Below are positions 7,441 through 15,336 of a stretch of 64,000 bases of DNA, piece by piece. The position numbers were made by a program, and so were the translations under genes. Each line of letters starts with the position of its first letter. The first letter of the stretch is position 1. Below the pieces are notes generated by a model. It did no database searches. It saw only the letters and a list, made by a program, of their open reading frames with translations, and was not told the origin of the DNA. The DNA is from CAZBDU01 sp964490725 (GTDB taxonomy: Bacteria; Spirochaetota; Spirochaetia; SZUA-6; DRHE01), in contig CAZBDU010000018.1 of assembly GCA_964490725.1 (NCBI GenBank), positions 12,533-76,532 of the forward strand. The letters run 5' to 3'.

Positions 7441-8912
7441 GGCGCTTTCTCACCGGATTCTACGCCCGCATCTCGCTGCTCTTCCTGGTGCTCCTGCTCG
7501 CCATGGGCACGGTCCAGGTCCTGCTCACCATCCGGATCGCGGACCTGCGGCAGGTGGAGGTGGACCAGCTCGTCAACTGGGACCTGGCCCGGGACATGGC
7601 GGCGGAAATCGAGCCGCAGCTGGGCAGTCCCGCCGACCCCGGCGACATCGGCTCCATCATCCACTACATGATGGTTCTCAACCCCACGGTGGAGATCTAC
7701 CTGCTGGACGCGCAGGGAAGGATCCGTGCCTTCTTTGCCGAGCCGGGCAAGGAGGTCAGGGCCGGAAGAGTGGCCCTGGAACCGATCCGCGAGTTCCTGG
7801 CCCCCGGCGCCCGGCGGCGCATCCCGATCTACGGCGAGGACCCCCGGCAGCCCGGCACGCGCAAGCACTTCTCGGCGGCCGCCCTCACCTTCGGCGACGG
7901 CTCCCCGGGCTACCTCTACATCGTGCTCCGTTCCAGCGGCTACGACATGGCAGCAAGCGGCCTGCGGGAGCGCTACCTGGCCGCCGCGCTCACCCGGGGG
8001 CTGGTGCTGGCGGTGGTGTTCGTGGGGGTGGTGGGGCTGGCGCTGTTCGCCCTGCTCACCAGGCGGCTGCAGGCCGTGGCCCGCTCGGTGCGCGCCTTCG
8101 AAGGCGGCGACTATGCCCGGCGGGTGAAGGTCACCGGAGGCGACGAGATCGGGGACCTGGGCAGGGCCTTCAACAGCATGGCCGGCACCATCACCGCCAG
8201 CATGGAGAAGCTCAGGCAGACGGACCGCCTCCGGCGCGAGCTGGTGGCGAACGTCTCCCACGACCTGCGCAGCCCTCTGACCTCGATCCAGGGCTACGTG
8301 GAAACGTTGCTCATGAAGCAGGAAAGCCTGGAGGGCGCGCAGCTCCGCAAGTACCTGAAGATCATCCTGGCCGAGGCCACCCGGCTGAACCGCCTGGTTC
8401 ACGAGCTCTTCGAGCTGTCGAAGCTCGACGCCCGGCAGGTCGCCCCGCGGATCGAGGGCTTCTCCCTCACCGAGCTCATCCAGGACGTCATCGTGACCTA
8501 CGCCCCCCGAGCCCGCCAGCAGGGGATCCGCCTCAGCGCCGAGCTGCCCGAGCGGCTGGTCCCCGTGCTGGGCGACATCCATCTGATCGAACGGGTCCTC
8601 TCGAACCTTCTCGACAACGCCCTGGCCTTCACTCCCGCCGGCGGAGTGGTCCGACTGGAGCTGGAAGAGCTGGACGGACGGGTGCGGGTGAGCGTGGTGG
8701 ACAGCGGCCAGGGGATCGCCAGGGAGGATCTGCCCTTCATCTTCGAGCGCTTCTACACCAGCGACAAGAGCCGCTCCCGCCTCAGGGGAGGAAGCGGGCT
8801 GGGGCTGGCCATCGCCCAGAAGATTCTGGAGCTCCACGGGGGGGGCATGGAGGTGGAGAGCGAGCCGGATCGGGGCAGCGCCTTCCGCTTCGAGCTCCCG
8901 GCCGAGGGCTGA
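7437..8912 (+). CDS. Sensor histidine kinase of the adjacent response regulator
   Basis: Membrane sensor kinase of 491 residues. GTG start overlaps the regulator's stop. Parts in order: helix 1 (about 12-34), a periplasmic sensor of about 145 residues, helix 2 (LVLAVVFVGVVGLALFALLT), a HAMP linker, the dimerisation domain with phospho-accepting His275 in NVSHDLRSP, and an ATPase domain with the N box LLDNALAF and G boxes DSGQGIA and GGSGLGLAIA. It phosphorylates the regulator encoded just upstream. The signal sensed is unknown; the downstream secreted lipoprotein suggests an envelope or redox cue (inference). Confidence 0.93.
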   Translation: MRRFLTGFYARISLLFLVLLLAMGTVQVLLTIRIADLRQVEVDQLVNWDLARDMAAEIEPQLGSPADPGDIGSIIHYMMVLNPTVEIYLLDAQGRIRAFFAEPGKEVRAGRVALEPIREFLAPGARRRIPIYGEDPRQPGTRKHFSAAALTFGDGSPGYLYIVLRSSGYDMAASGLRERYLAAALTRGLVLAVVFVGVVGLALFALLTRRLQAVARSVRAFEGGDYARRVKVTGGDEIGDLGRAFNSMAGTITASMEKLRQTDRLRRELVANVSHDLRSPLTSIQGYVETLLMKQESLEGAQLRKYLKIILAEATRLNRLVHELFELSKLDARQVAPRIEGFSLTELIQDVIVTYAPRARQQGIRLSAELPERLVPVLGDIHLIERVLSNLLDNALAFTPAGGVVRLELEELDGRVRVSVVDSGQGIAREDLPFIFERFYTSDKSRSRLRGGSGLGLAIAQKILELHGGGMEVESEPDRGSAFRFELPAEG

Positions 8913-8949
8913 GCGTTGGCCCTGGGGGTGAGAGTCTTTTCATGCGGCC

Positions 8950-8965
8950 GTGACCGTTTCGTGAC
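8950..8965 (+). promoter_or_regulatory. Double GTGAC direct repeat, 11-bp phased, before the spondin lipoprotein
   Basis: GTGAC at 8950 and 8961, with a degenerate GTGAG two turns earlier at 8928. TAGCTT (8976-8981) follows the last box by 10 bp, the same geometry as at 6648/6663. This points to direct activation of the lipoprotein gene by the upstream two-component system. Confidence 0.6.
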
Positions 8966-9017
8966 GGCGCCTCCGTAGCTTCGGGGTAGACGAACCGAAA
9001 CACCAGGAGGTGTCGAG

Positions 9018-9806
9018 ATGAAGAGGTTGATCTATGTGACGGCGCTCCCGGTGCTGGCTGCCTTCGTTCTTGCAGGCTGCGCCGGCACCGGGGCGATGCA
9101 CGACACGAGCGCCGCCTCCGGCAAGAGCATGTCGGGAGAGAGCATGTCCGGCATGGAAGAGAAGAGCGACATGGGGGAGACAGCCATGGGGGGGGCCGAA
9201 GCGCACTTCACGGTGCGCGTGGAGGTGCTGTCCGGAAGCAAGACCCCCCTGGCCCCCGTGGCCTGGGCCGTGTACGGCGGCGAGAACCCGCTGTTCCGGG
9301 AGGGCACCCGGACCCGCATCGAGGGCCTGGAGTCCCTGGCCGAGGACGGCAATCCCGCCGGGGTAGCCGCCTCGCTCGAGGCGCTACCGTCGGTGGCTGA
9401 AAGCGGCGTGACCGACACTCCAGACGGGGCCATGAACGCAGGACCGGCTGGGCCGGGAAGCGCCTACTCCTTCAGCTTCACCGCAACGGAGGGTGAGCGG
9501 CTCACCTTCGCGACGATGTACGTCCAGTCAAACGACCTGTTCTACAGCGCCGGGGCGCGGGGTATCGAGCTGTTCCGTGACGGCCAGCCGGTCTCCGGAG
9601 ATCTCACCTCCCGGGTGGTGCTCTACGACGCCGGTACGGAGGTGAACGAGGAGCCCGGGGCAGGGGCCAACCAGGCGCCCCGGCAGAGCGCACCCGATAC
9701 GGGCAGAGCGGAGAATCAGCCGGTTCAGCCCATCTCTGAGGTGCACGACATGTACCTGTACCCCGGTGTGAACCGGGTGCTTCGCGTGGTGGTGTCCGCG
9801 ATGTGA
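9018..9806 (+). CDS. Spondin-domain lipoprotein
   Basis: 262-residue exported lipoprotein. The signal peptide ends in the lipobox LAGC (Cys about 20), followed by a Met/Ser-rich spacer (SMSGESMSGMEEKSDMGETA) that could bind Cu or another soft metal (speculation). The rest matches bacterial spondin-N proteins: FTVRVEVLSG, LAPVAWAVY, a GLESLAEDGN segment, SAYSFSFTATEGERLTFATM with VQSNDLFYS, and an aspartate-rich tail region. Bacterial members are of unknown role and often sit beside two-component systems. The start has AGGAGGTGTCGAG upstream. The GTGAC boxes at 8950-8965 tie it to the preceding kinase/regulator pair. Confidence 0.85.
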   Translation: MKRLIYVTALPVLAAFVLAGCAGTGAMHDTSAASGKSMSGESMSGMEEKSDMGETAMGGAEAHFTVRVEVLSGSKTPLAPVAWAVYGGENPLFREGTRTRIEGLESLAEDGNPAGVAASLEALPSVAESGVTDTPDGAMNAGPAGPGSAYSFSFTATEGERLTFATMYVQSNDLFYSAGARGIELFRDGQPVSGDLTSRVVLYDAGTEVNEEPGAGANQAPRQSAPDTGRAENQPVQPISEVHDMYLYPGVNRVLRVVVSAM

Positions 9807-9866
9807 CCATCCGGCCGCAGGACGCCGGCGGCTCTTCCGCCGGCGGCTCCTGCGGGCTCTCTCATG

Positions 9867-9902
9867 GAGGAAAGCGAGGAAAGCGAGGAAAGCGAGGAAA
9901 GC
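9867..9902 (+). repeat. Four tandem copies of GAGGAAAGC at a ribosome-binding site
   Basis: A 9-bp unit repeats four times without mismatch and ends one base before the ATG at 9904. Each copy carries an SD-like GAGGAAA, so copy-number change would alter the number of ribosome sites but not the reading frame of the downstream gene. Confidence 0.85.
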
Positions 9903-9903
9903 A

Positions 9904-11162
9904 ATGAGAGGAGCTGCCTTCCCTGCTCCCATCCCGGTGCTTCTTCTGGCCCTGACCGTGACCGCCACGGCCGGCGCGGCAGGCAGGCGGGAATCCGCGG
10001 TCCCCTTCGAGGCACGGCTCCAGAGCATGAGCTGGCAGGAGATCGCGGCCGAGGCGCGGGGGCAGACCGTGTACTGGTACATGTGGGGGGGCTCGGAGCT
10101 GGTCAACCGGTTCGTGAACGGAACCGTGGCCCGGCGGCTGAAGGAGGAGCACGGGATCACCCTGCAGGCCGTGCCGGTGACCGATGCCACGACCTTCGTC
10201 AACAAGGTGCTCGGAGAGAAACAGGCCGGGCGGACCGCCGGGGGCTCGGTGGACCTGATGTGGATCAACGGCGAGAACTTCCGCACCATGAGGGAGGCGG
10301 ACCTGCTGTTCGGCCCCTATGCGGGCAGGCTCCCCAACCTGGCCTACGTGGATACTTCGGACCCCTCGGTGGCCAACGACTTCGGCTTTCCGGTCGAGGG
10401 CTACGAGTCCCCCTACGGCTCGGCCCAGATGGTGATGATCTACGACTCCGTCCGGGTGCCGGAGCCGCCCCGCACGGTGGACGGGCTCCTGGACTGGATC
10501 CGCACGCACCCGGGGAAGTTCACCTACCCGGCGCTACCGACTTCACCGGCTCGGCGTTCGTCCGGCACCTCTTCTACCACGTGGCTGGAGGATACCGCGA
10601 GCTGCTGGGGAGGTTCGACCAGGGACGGTTCGACCGCATCGCGCCTCGGCTCTGGGACCTGTTGAACGGCCTGGAGCCCTACCTGTGGCGGCAGGGACAC
10701 ACCTATCCGGCCGGACACCCCCGCCAGCAGGAGCTGTTCGCCAACGGGGAGGTGTACTTCGACATGTCCTACAACCCGAACGAGGCGGCCAGCCTCATCG
10801 CCCAGGGCCGCTACCCGGAAAGCGCGCGCACCTTCGTGTTCGACAGCGGCACCATCGGCAACACCCACTACGTGGCCATTGCCTTCAACTCCCCCCACAA
10901 GGCGGCCGCCATGGTGCTGGCCAACCTTCTGCTGGACCCCGCGGTCCAGTTCGAAAAGGCCAGGCCGCAGGTGTGGGGCGATTTGACCGCGCTCGACCTC
11001 TCCCGGCTGCCGGAGAGGTGGCGCCAGAAGTTCGCCGCGCTCCCGCGTCCGCCTTCGGTCCTCCCGCCTTCGGTTCTGGGCTCGCGCCGCATTCCCGAGC
11101 TCCAGGCTCCCTGGCTGGAAGCCATCGAGAAAGGCTGGACCCGGGAGGTGCTCCAGAAGTAG
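9904..11162 (+). pseudogene. ABC transporter binding protein, YnjB-like, single frameshift
   Basis: The N-terminal half (to about 10533) reads as an exported protein: signal peptide, AGRRESAVPF, then WQEIAAEARGQTVYWYMWGG and SVDLMWINGENFRTM, all typical of YnjB-type binding proteins. The second half continues one frame back from TDFTGSAFVRHLFYH through GEVYFDMSYNPNEAASLI and NTHYVAIAFNSPHKAAAM to the stop. Adding one base near 10534 (GCGCTACCG to GCGCCTACCG) restores a single protein of about 419 residues with the expected YPAPTDFTGSAF junction. Whether this is real decay or a sequencing error cannot be told. No permease or ATPase gene follows, which is unusual for this family. Confidence 0.8.
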
Positions 11163-11176
11163 GGGGGCGGCCCGAC

Positions 11177-11570
11177 TCAGGTGCGAGTCTTCAGCGCGTC
11201 CATCACCGTACGAGCGATGCTGTCCCGGTCGATTCCCCGCTCGGCCATCAGCCGGCCGGTGCTCCGGAATGCGGCACGAGGTGCACGTGCATGCGGTGCA
11301 CCTGGGCGTAGCGGCCGCCGCCTCGGCCAGGGCGGCGCAGAGGATTGGCGCGGCGTGCCCCTTGGAGAGCACGAGCTCGTGGTTTTCTCCCGAATCCATC
11401 TGCCGCGGGTCGCAGTGCATCACGTCGAAGAACAGGGTGCTCATGATTTCGGCCGCCGACAGACATGAGGTGGGGTGGCCGGAGCCCGCCTTCGTGGTCA
11501 TGGTCAGAGAATGCGGCCGCAGCTGACTGGCCCCGTTGCGTAGAAACTCTCTGGTCTTTCCAGTGCGCAT
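11177..11570 (-). pseudogene. Transketolase remnant with large internal deletion
   Basis: From an ATG with a perfect AGGAGG site, about 80 residues match the start of transketolase N-terminal subunits: TTKAGSGHPTSCLSAAEIMS, then LVLSKGHAAPILCAALAEA. Homology then stops. In other frames the last part reads like a transketolase C-terminus (VHRMHVHLVPHSGAPAG, then LMAERGIDRDSIARTVMDAL up to a stop at 11177). The thiamine-binding and middle domains, about 500 residues, are missing, so this is a deletion derivative with frame loss. It runs opposite to the broken binding-protein gene. Confidence 0.75.
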
Positions 11571-11730
11571 TCGCATGCCTCCTTATGCAAACACGGGCAG
11601 AAAAGCCCTGGCCGGCAAATCGGGCCCCCGCTGCCCTGGCCTTCCGCTCCTCCTGGCCCCCTGGGCCGCCCGGCGCCTCCGAAGGGGGCGCGCTGGCCGC
11701 CGGGCCGGCGGGGCCAGTACATTGGAGCCC

Positions 11731-12609
11731 ATGCACCGGGAGCTGGAGCGCATTCATCCACAGGCGCGGATCGGCGCGGTGTGCCTGGTGTCGATCCGGG
11801 CCAGCGCCCTGGCGGCCTTCTACCGGGAGCGGGTCGGCCTGCAGGTGCTGGCACGCCGCGAGGGCGCAGTGCTTCTCGGGGCCGGGGGGCGCACCCTGCT
11901 GGTCCTCCGGGAGGAGCGCCACGCGCAGCGGACACACCGGGCCGCCGGGCTGTTCCACCTGGCCCTTCGGGTCCCCGACCGGCCGGCCCTTGCCGCGGCG
12001 GTGCGGCGGCTGACCGAGAGGGGGGGTGCCGTGGAAGGATTTGCCGACCATCTGGTGAGCGAGGCGGTCTACCTGAGGGACCCGGAGGGCAACGGCGTCG
12101 AGATCTACCACGACCGGCCCCGGGAGGGCTGGTTCCAGGGCGGCAGGCTGCGCATGGCCACCCTGCCGCTGGACGTGGAGGGGCTGCTGTCGGAGCTTCC
12201 TTCAGAGGGCAGCCCGGCCACCGGGCTGCCGCTACAGACGGTGGTAGGGCATGTGCACCTGCGGGTGAGCGACCTCGCGGCAACGGAGCACTTCCTCACC
12301 GAGGGGCTGGGTTTCCAGCTGACCAGCCGCTTCGGCCCGCAGGCCGGCTTCGTATCCGCCGGCGGCTATCACCATCACATAGGCTTCAACACCTGGGGCG
12401 GTCCGTTCACGCCTCCCCCGGCGGGGCCCGCCGCCGGCCTGGGCTACTACCCGATCCAGCTCCCGGATGCGCGGGAGCTGGAGAAGGCTGAGGCCCGCCT
12501 GCGGCGCCACGGCTTTGCCGGGCGTGCCGAGGGAGCTGCGCTGACCGCCCTGGACCCCTCCGGGATCCGGGTGCTCCTGGAGACGGGGCAGGGCGAGCCG
12601 CCACAGTGA
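11731..12609 (+). CDS. Two-domain VOC/glyoxalase-fold protein, CatE-like
   Basis: 292-residue protein with two vicinal-oxygen-chelate repeats. The first runs from IGAVCLVSIRASALAAFYRE to EAVYLRDPEGNGVEIYHDRP. The second runs from GHVHLRVSDLAATEHFLTEG to the C-terminal ALTALDPSGIRVLLE. Metal-ligand His residues in LFHLALRV and VGHVHLRV and the Glu of GVEIYHD fit catechol-2,3-dioxygenase/CatE-like proteins, though the substrate cannot be read. If an oxygenase, it would be odd in an anaerobe. A hydrolase or isomerase role is also possible in this fold. The start has only a weak GGAG. Confidence 0.85.
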   Translation: MHRELERIHPQARIGAVCLVSIRASALAAFYRERVGLQVLARREGAVLLGAGGRTLLVLREERHAQRTHRAAGLFHLALRVPDRPALAAAVRRLTERGGAVEGFADHLVSEAVYLRDPEGNGVEIYHDRPREGWFQGGRLRMATLPLDVEGLLSELPSEGSPATGLPLQTVVGHVHLRVSDLAATEHFLTEGLGFQLTSRFGPQAGFVSAGGYHHHIGFNTWGGPFTPPPAGPAAGLGYYPIQLPDARELEKAEARLRRHGFAGRAEGAALTALDPSGIRVLLETGQGEPPQ

Positions 12610-12722
12610 AAGGCTTTGTCCTGGACTCGCCGGCGGACATGGACGACAATAGAGGGTAGGCGGTCTGCCGCCGCATCTTCCGGGCCGGTCCGAAAGGCCG
12701 TTACCCGAAAGGAGAGGGCGCC

Positions 12723-13502
12723 ATGTTGGACGGTTTCTACCAGTTCCTGGCCCGCCTGGGCTACACGCATCCCATCCACCCGCCGCTGACCCATTTCCCC
12801 ATCGCTCTGGTGGTGGGCGGGTTCCTGTTCCTGCTGGGAATGTACGTGTTGAGGCGGAAGGACCTGCAGCTCACCCCGAACCAGTGCATCGGCCTGGCGC
12901 TGGTGTTCGTCTTTCCGACGGCCCTGTTCGGCGTGATGGACTGGCTGCACCGCTACCGCGGCGTGTGGCTGTTCGAGATCAAGATGAAGATCATCCTGGC
13001 CTCGGTGCTGACGGTGCTGCTGATCCTGGCGCTGGTGCTCAACAAGCGCACCAACCGCGACCCCCGGGTGATGGTGCCCATCTATGCCCTTTCCGCCGCC
13101 ACCGTGATCCTGCTGGGCTACTACGGCGGCCAGCTGGTCTTCGCCCGCACCCCGGAAACGATCCCGGCGGCCCAGGCCGGCGCGGCGGCCCAGCCCGACC
13201 AGGCGGCGCAGCCCGGCCAGGCGGCGAATGCCGAAGCGGTCCGCCAGGGCAGGGCGCTGTTCCAGCAGATCTGCGCGAGCTGTCACTACGGGGGCGGCAA
13301 CAGCATCGTGCGGGAGCTCCCCATCAAGGGAGCGCCGGTGCTCTCGGACCAGCAGACGTTCACGGCCTTTCTGCGCCAGCCGGTGGTGACCAGGAACGGT
13401 CAGACCTTCAGACTGATGCGCGCCTTTCCGGCCACCGTGATCTCGGACCAGCAGGCGGGCCAGCTCTACCAGTACATCGTGCAGCAATGGGGTAAGCCCT
13501 AG
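12723..13502 (+). CDS. DUF2231 membrane domain fused to a cytochrome c domain
   Basis: 259-residue membrane protein. Residues 1-145 form a four-helix DUF2231 domain starting with HPIHPPLTHFPIALVVGGFL, a His-rich pattern suited to heme contact. A Gln/Ala/Pro linker with repeated AAQPDQ/AAQPGQ leads to a C-terminal single-heme domain with CASCH and axial Met candidates in FRLMRAFPA. It likely passes electrons at the outer face of the inner membrane. The partner is unknown, as the gene stands alone. An AAAGGAGAGGGC site precedes the ATG, and the spacer holds a GACAAT -10-like box at 12645. Confidence 0.85.
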   Translation: MLDGFYQFLARLGYTHPIHPPLTHFPIALVVGGFLFLLGMYVLRRKDLQLTPNQCIGLALVFVFPTALFGVMDWLHRYRGVWLFEIKMKIILASVLTVLLILALVLNKRTNRDPRVMVPIYALSAATVILLGYYGGQLVFARTPETIPAAQAGAAAQPDQAAQPGQAANAEAVRQGRALFQQICASCHYGGGNSIVRELPIKGAPVLSDQQTFTAFLRQPVVTRNGQTFRLMRAFPATVISDQQAGQLYQYIVQQWGKP

Positions 13503-13630
13503 GCCGGCCCGCGGCGCGTTTACTGTGCCGAAAGGCCGTTCCCGGCGAGGGACCTGCTCCCTCCTTCCGCGCCATCCCGCCGGGACTGCCGGGTCCCCCC
13601 GGGCGCCCCGCTCCGGGAGACCTACCTCGC

Positions 13631-13659
13631 GGGCCTGCCGGCCGGGCCCGATCGTTTTT
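13631..13659 (+). terminator. Possible rho-independent terminator after the cytochrome fusion gene
   Basis: GGGCC (13631-13635) pairs with GGCCC (13645-13649) around a 9-nt loop, followed after GATCG by T5. The stem is short and the T-run displaced, so this is tentative. The rest of 13503-13768 holds only the downstream promoter and operator. Confidence 0.35.
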
Positions 13660-13682
13660 CCCCTGCCGTCGGGTTTTTTGGG

Positions 13683-13710
13683 TTGACAACTGCCGGATAC
13701 CCCTTACAAT
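13683..13710 (+). promoter_or_regulatory. Consensus promoter of the large catabolic operon
   Basis: TTGACA (13683-13688), a 16-bp spacer and TACAAT (13705-13710). The predicted start near 13717 lies about 52 nt before the TTG of the first gene. No comparably good promoter was noticed inside the following gene string. Confidence 0.75.
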
Positions 13711-13727
13711 AGCGGTCCAGAAGGCCG

Positions 13728-13748
13728 GTGGCTGAGCTGTCAGACCAC
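13728..13748. promoter_or_regulatory. Inverted repeat downstream of the -10, candidate operator
   Basis: GTGG-CTGA-GCTG-TCAG-A-CCAC is an inverted repeat broken only by one bulged base. It sits at about +11 to +31, where a repressor would block transcription. The FadR-type regulator in this operon is the natural candidate to bind it (inference). Confidence 0.45.
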
Positions 13749-13768
13749 GACATCGGCAGGAGTGACCG

Positions 13769-15235
13769 TTGGAGTTTAAACCCGAGCTGAAGGTGCTCAG
13801 CGAGGAGCAGATCCACGCCATCCACCAGGCGGCCATGGAGATCCTCTGGAACACCGGTGTGCTGGTCAAGGCGCCGGCGGCGCGGGAGCTGCTGCGCAAC
13901 GCCGGGGCGGCGGTGGAGGAGGAGAGCATGATCTGCCGCATCCCGGCCTGGATCGTCGAGGAGGCGCTGCGCCGGGCCCCCTCCTCCTTCACCGTCCACG
14001 CCCGCGATCCGGAGAAGTCGGTGCGGGTCTCCACCACCAGCCTGCACTACGAGCCCATGATCGGGCGGCTCAACTGCTTCGACTCCCGCACCGGGACCAC
14101 CCATCGCACCACCCTTGCCGACGTGGGGGAGCTGGTGCGGCTGGCCGACGCCCTGCCGGGCTACCACCTGCTGCACTCGGGGGCCATCATGCCCCAGATC
14201 GACGGGGTGCCCATCCGCTCCACCCACGTGTACGGCTACCGGGAATCGGTGCGCAACTCCGTGAAGCCCGTCAAGGCCACCTCCCGGGAGAGGATCATGG
14301 CCCAGGACTGCCTGCGCATGGTGGCCGTGGTGGCCGGGGGCGAGGAGGAGCTGCGCCGCCTGCCCTTCACCTTCACTACCGACAACCCCGTGGCCCCCCT
14401 GCACCACGACCGGGACCAGATGGAGGGGGCGCTGGAGTTCGCCCGCTGGGGCCTGCCCATCGACGTGACCTCGGAGCCCCAGGCCGGCGCCACCGCGCCG
14501 GCCACGCTGGCCGGCCTGCTGGCCCAGCAGACCGCGGACGTGGTGAGCGGGATCACCATCATCCAGCTGGCCAACCCGGGAAACCCCGTGTGGTACGGCA
14601 CCTGCGGCTCGATCATGGACATGCGCATCGGGCGCATCGCCATCGGGGCGGTGGAGATGGGCCTGATCAACGCGGCCAGCGCCCAGATCGCGCACCACTA
14701 CGGCATCCCCTGCCGCGGCACCGCCTCGGCCACGGACTCCAAGGCTCTGGACTTTCAGGCCGGCTACGAGAAGACCCAGGCCCTGGTGACGGCCGCGCTG
14801 GGCGGGGTGAACAAGATCTTCTACCCCGGAACTATGGAGGGCGCCCTTACGGTGAGCAAGGAGGGGCTGGTCCTGGACGAGGAGATCATCGCCGGGGTGT
14901 ACCGCACCCTGGAGGGCGTGCGGGTGGACCAGACCACCCTGGCCGCGCAGCTGGTGGACCGGGTGGGTCCCGGCGGACACTTCCTGAAGCAGCGCCACAC
15001 GCTGCAGTTCATCCAGAGCGAGCATTTCCTGCCCCGCCTGGCCAGCCGGCAGACCCGGGAGAAATGGATGGAAGGCGGATCGAAGACCATGGTGGACCGG
15101 GCCCGGGAGGAGGTGGAGCGCATCCTGGCCGAGCACGAACCGGCGCCGCTGCCGGCGGCGGCCGAGGCGGAGCTGGAGCGCATCGTGCGGGAAGTGGAGG
15201 CGCGCGAGCAGAAGAGGCGGGCCGGCTCCGGCTGA
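13769..15235 (+). CDS. MttB-superfamily (trimethylamine methyltransferase-like) corrinoid methyltransferase
   Basis: 488-residue TIM-barrel methyltransferase that should move a methyl group from a methylated amine or amide to the corrinoid protein encoded two genes downstream. TTG start with CAGGAG upstream. The family signature is clear throughout: LSEEQIHAIHQAAMEILWNT at the start, LADALPGYHLLHSG, GNPVWYGTCGSIMDMRIG, AHHYGIPCRGTASATDSKAL, and the C-terminal VGPGGHFLKQRHTLQF. The frame has no internal TAG, so it is a non-pyrrolysine member. Such members are known to act on glycine betaine, proline betaine, carnitine and similar substrates. The actual substrate here is unknown. Confidence 0.92.
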   Translation: MEFKPELKVLSEEQIHAIHQAAMEILWNTGVLVKAPAARELLRNAGAAVEEESMICRIPAWIVEEALRRAPSSFTVHARDPEKSVRVSTTSLHYEPMIGRLNCFDSRTGTTHRTTLADVGELVRLADALPGYHLLHSGAIMPQIDGVPIRSTHVYGYRESVRNSVKPVKATSRERIMAQDCLRMVAVVAGGEEELRRLPFTFTTDNPVAPLHHDRDQMEGALEFARWGLPIDVTSEPQAGATAPATLAGLLAQQTADVVSGITIIQLANPGNPVWYGTCGSIMDMRIGRIAIGAVEMGLINAASAQIAHHYGIPCRGTASATDSKALDFQAGYEKTQALVTAALGGVNKIFYPGTMEGALTVSKEGLVLDEEIIAGVYRTLEGVRVDQTTLAAQLVDRVGPGGHFLKQRHTLQFIQSEHFLPRLASRQTREKWMEGGSKTMVDRAREEVERILAEHEPAPLPAAAEAELERIVREVEAREQKRRAGSG

Positions 15236-15253
15236 GCAGGAATGACGGGCGCA

Positions 15254-15305
15254 CGGATGATGGATGGATGATGGATGGATGACGGATGGATGACGGACGG
15301 CGGAT
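15254..15305 (+). repeat. GGAT/GATG simple-sequence expansion between methyltransferase and OCD genes
   Basis: About 50 bp built from GGATGGATGATGGAT-like units, degenerating to GACGGACGG at its right end. It forms most of the 100-bp spacer and is absent from other junctions of this tightly packed operon. It looks like a slippage-prone expansion. Confidence 0.75.
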
Positions 15306-15336
15306 CACAGACGATGGAAGAGGAGCGGCAGGCGCC

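Noticed and set aside
9864..11162. 432-codon ORF starting MEESEESEESEES as the real binding-protein frame
   Set aside because: Its first 220 codons are an out-of-frame translation of the 9-bp repeats and the signal-peptide region. Only the second half is genuine.
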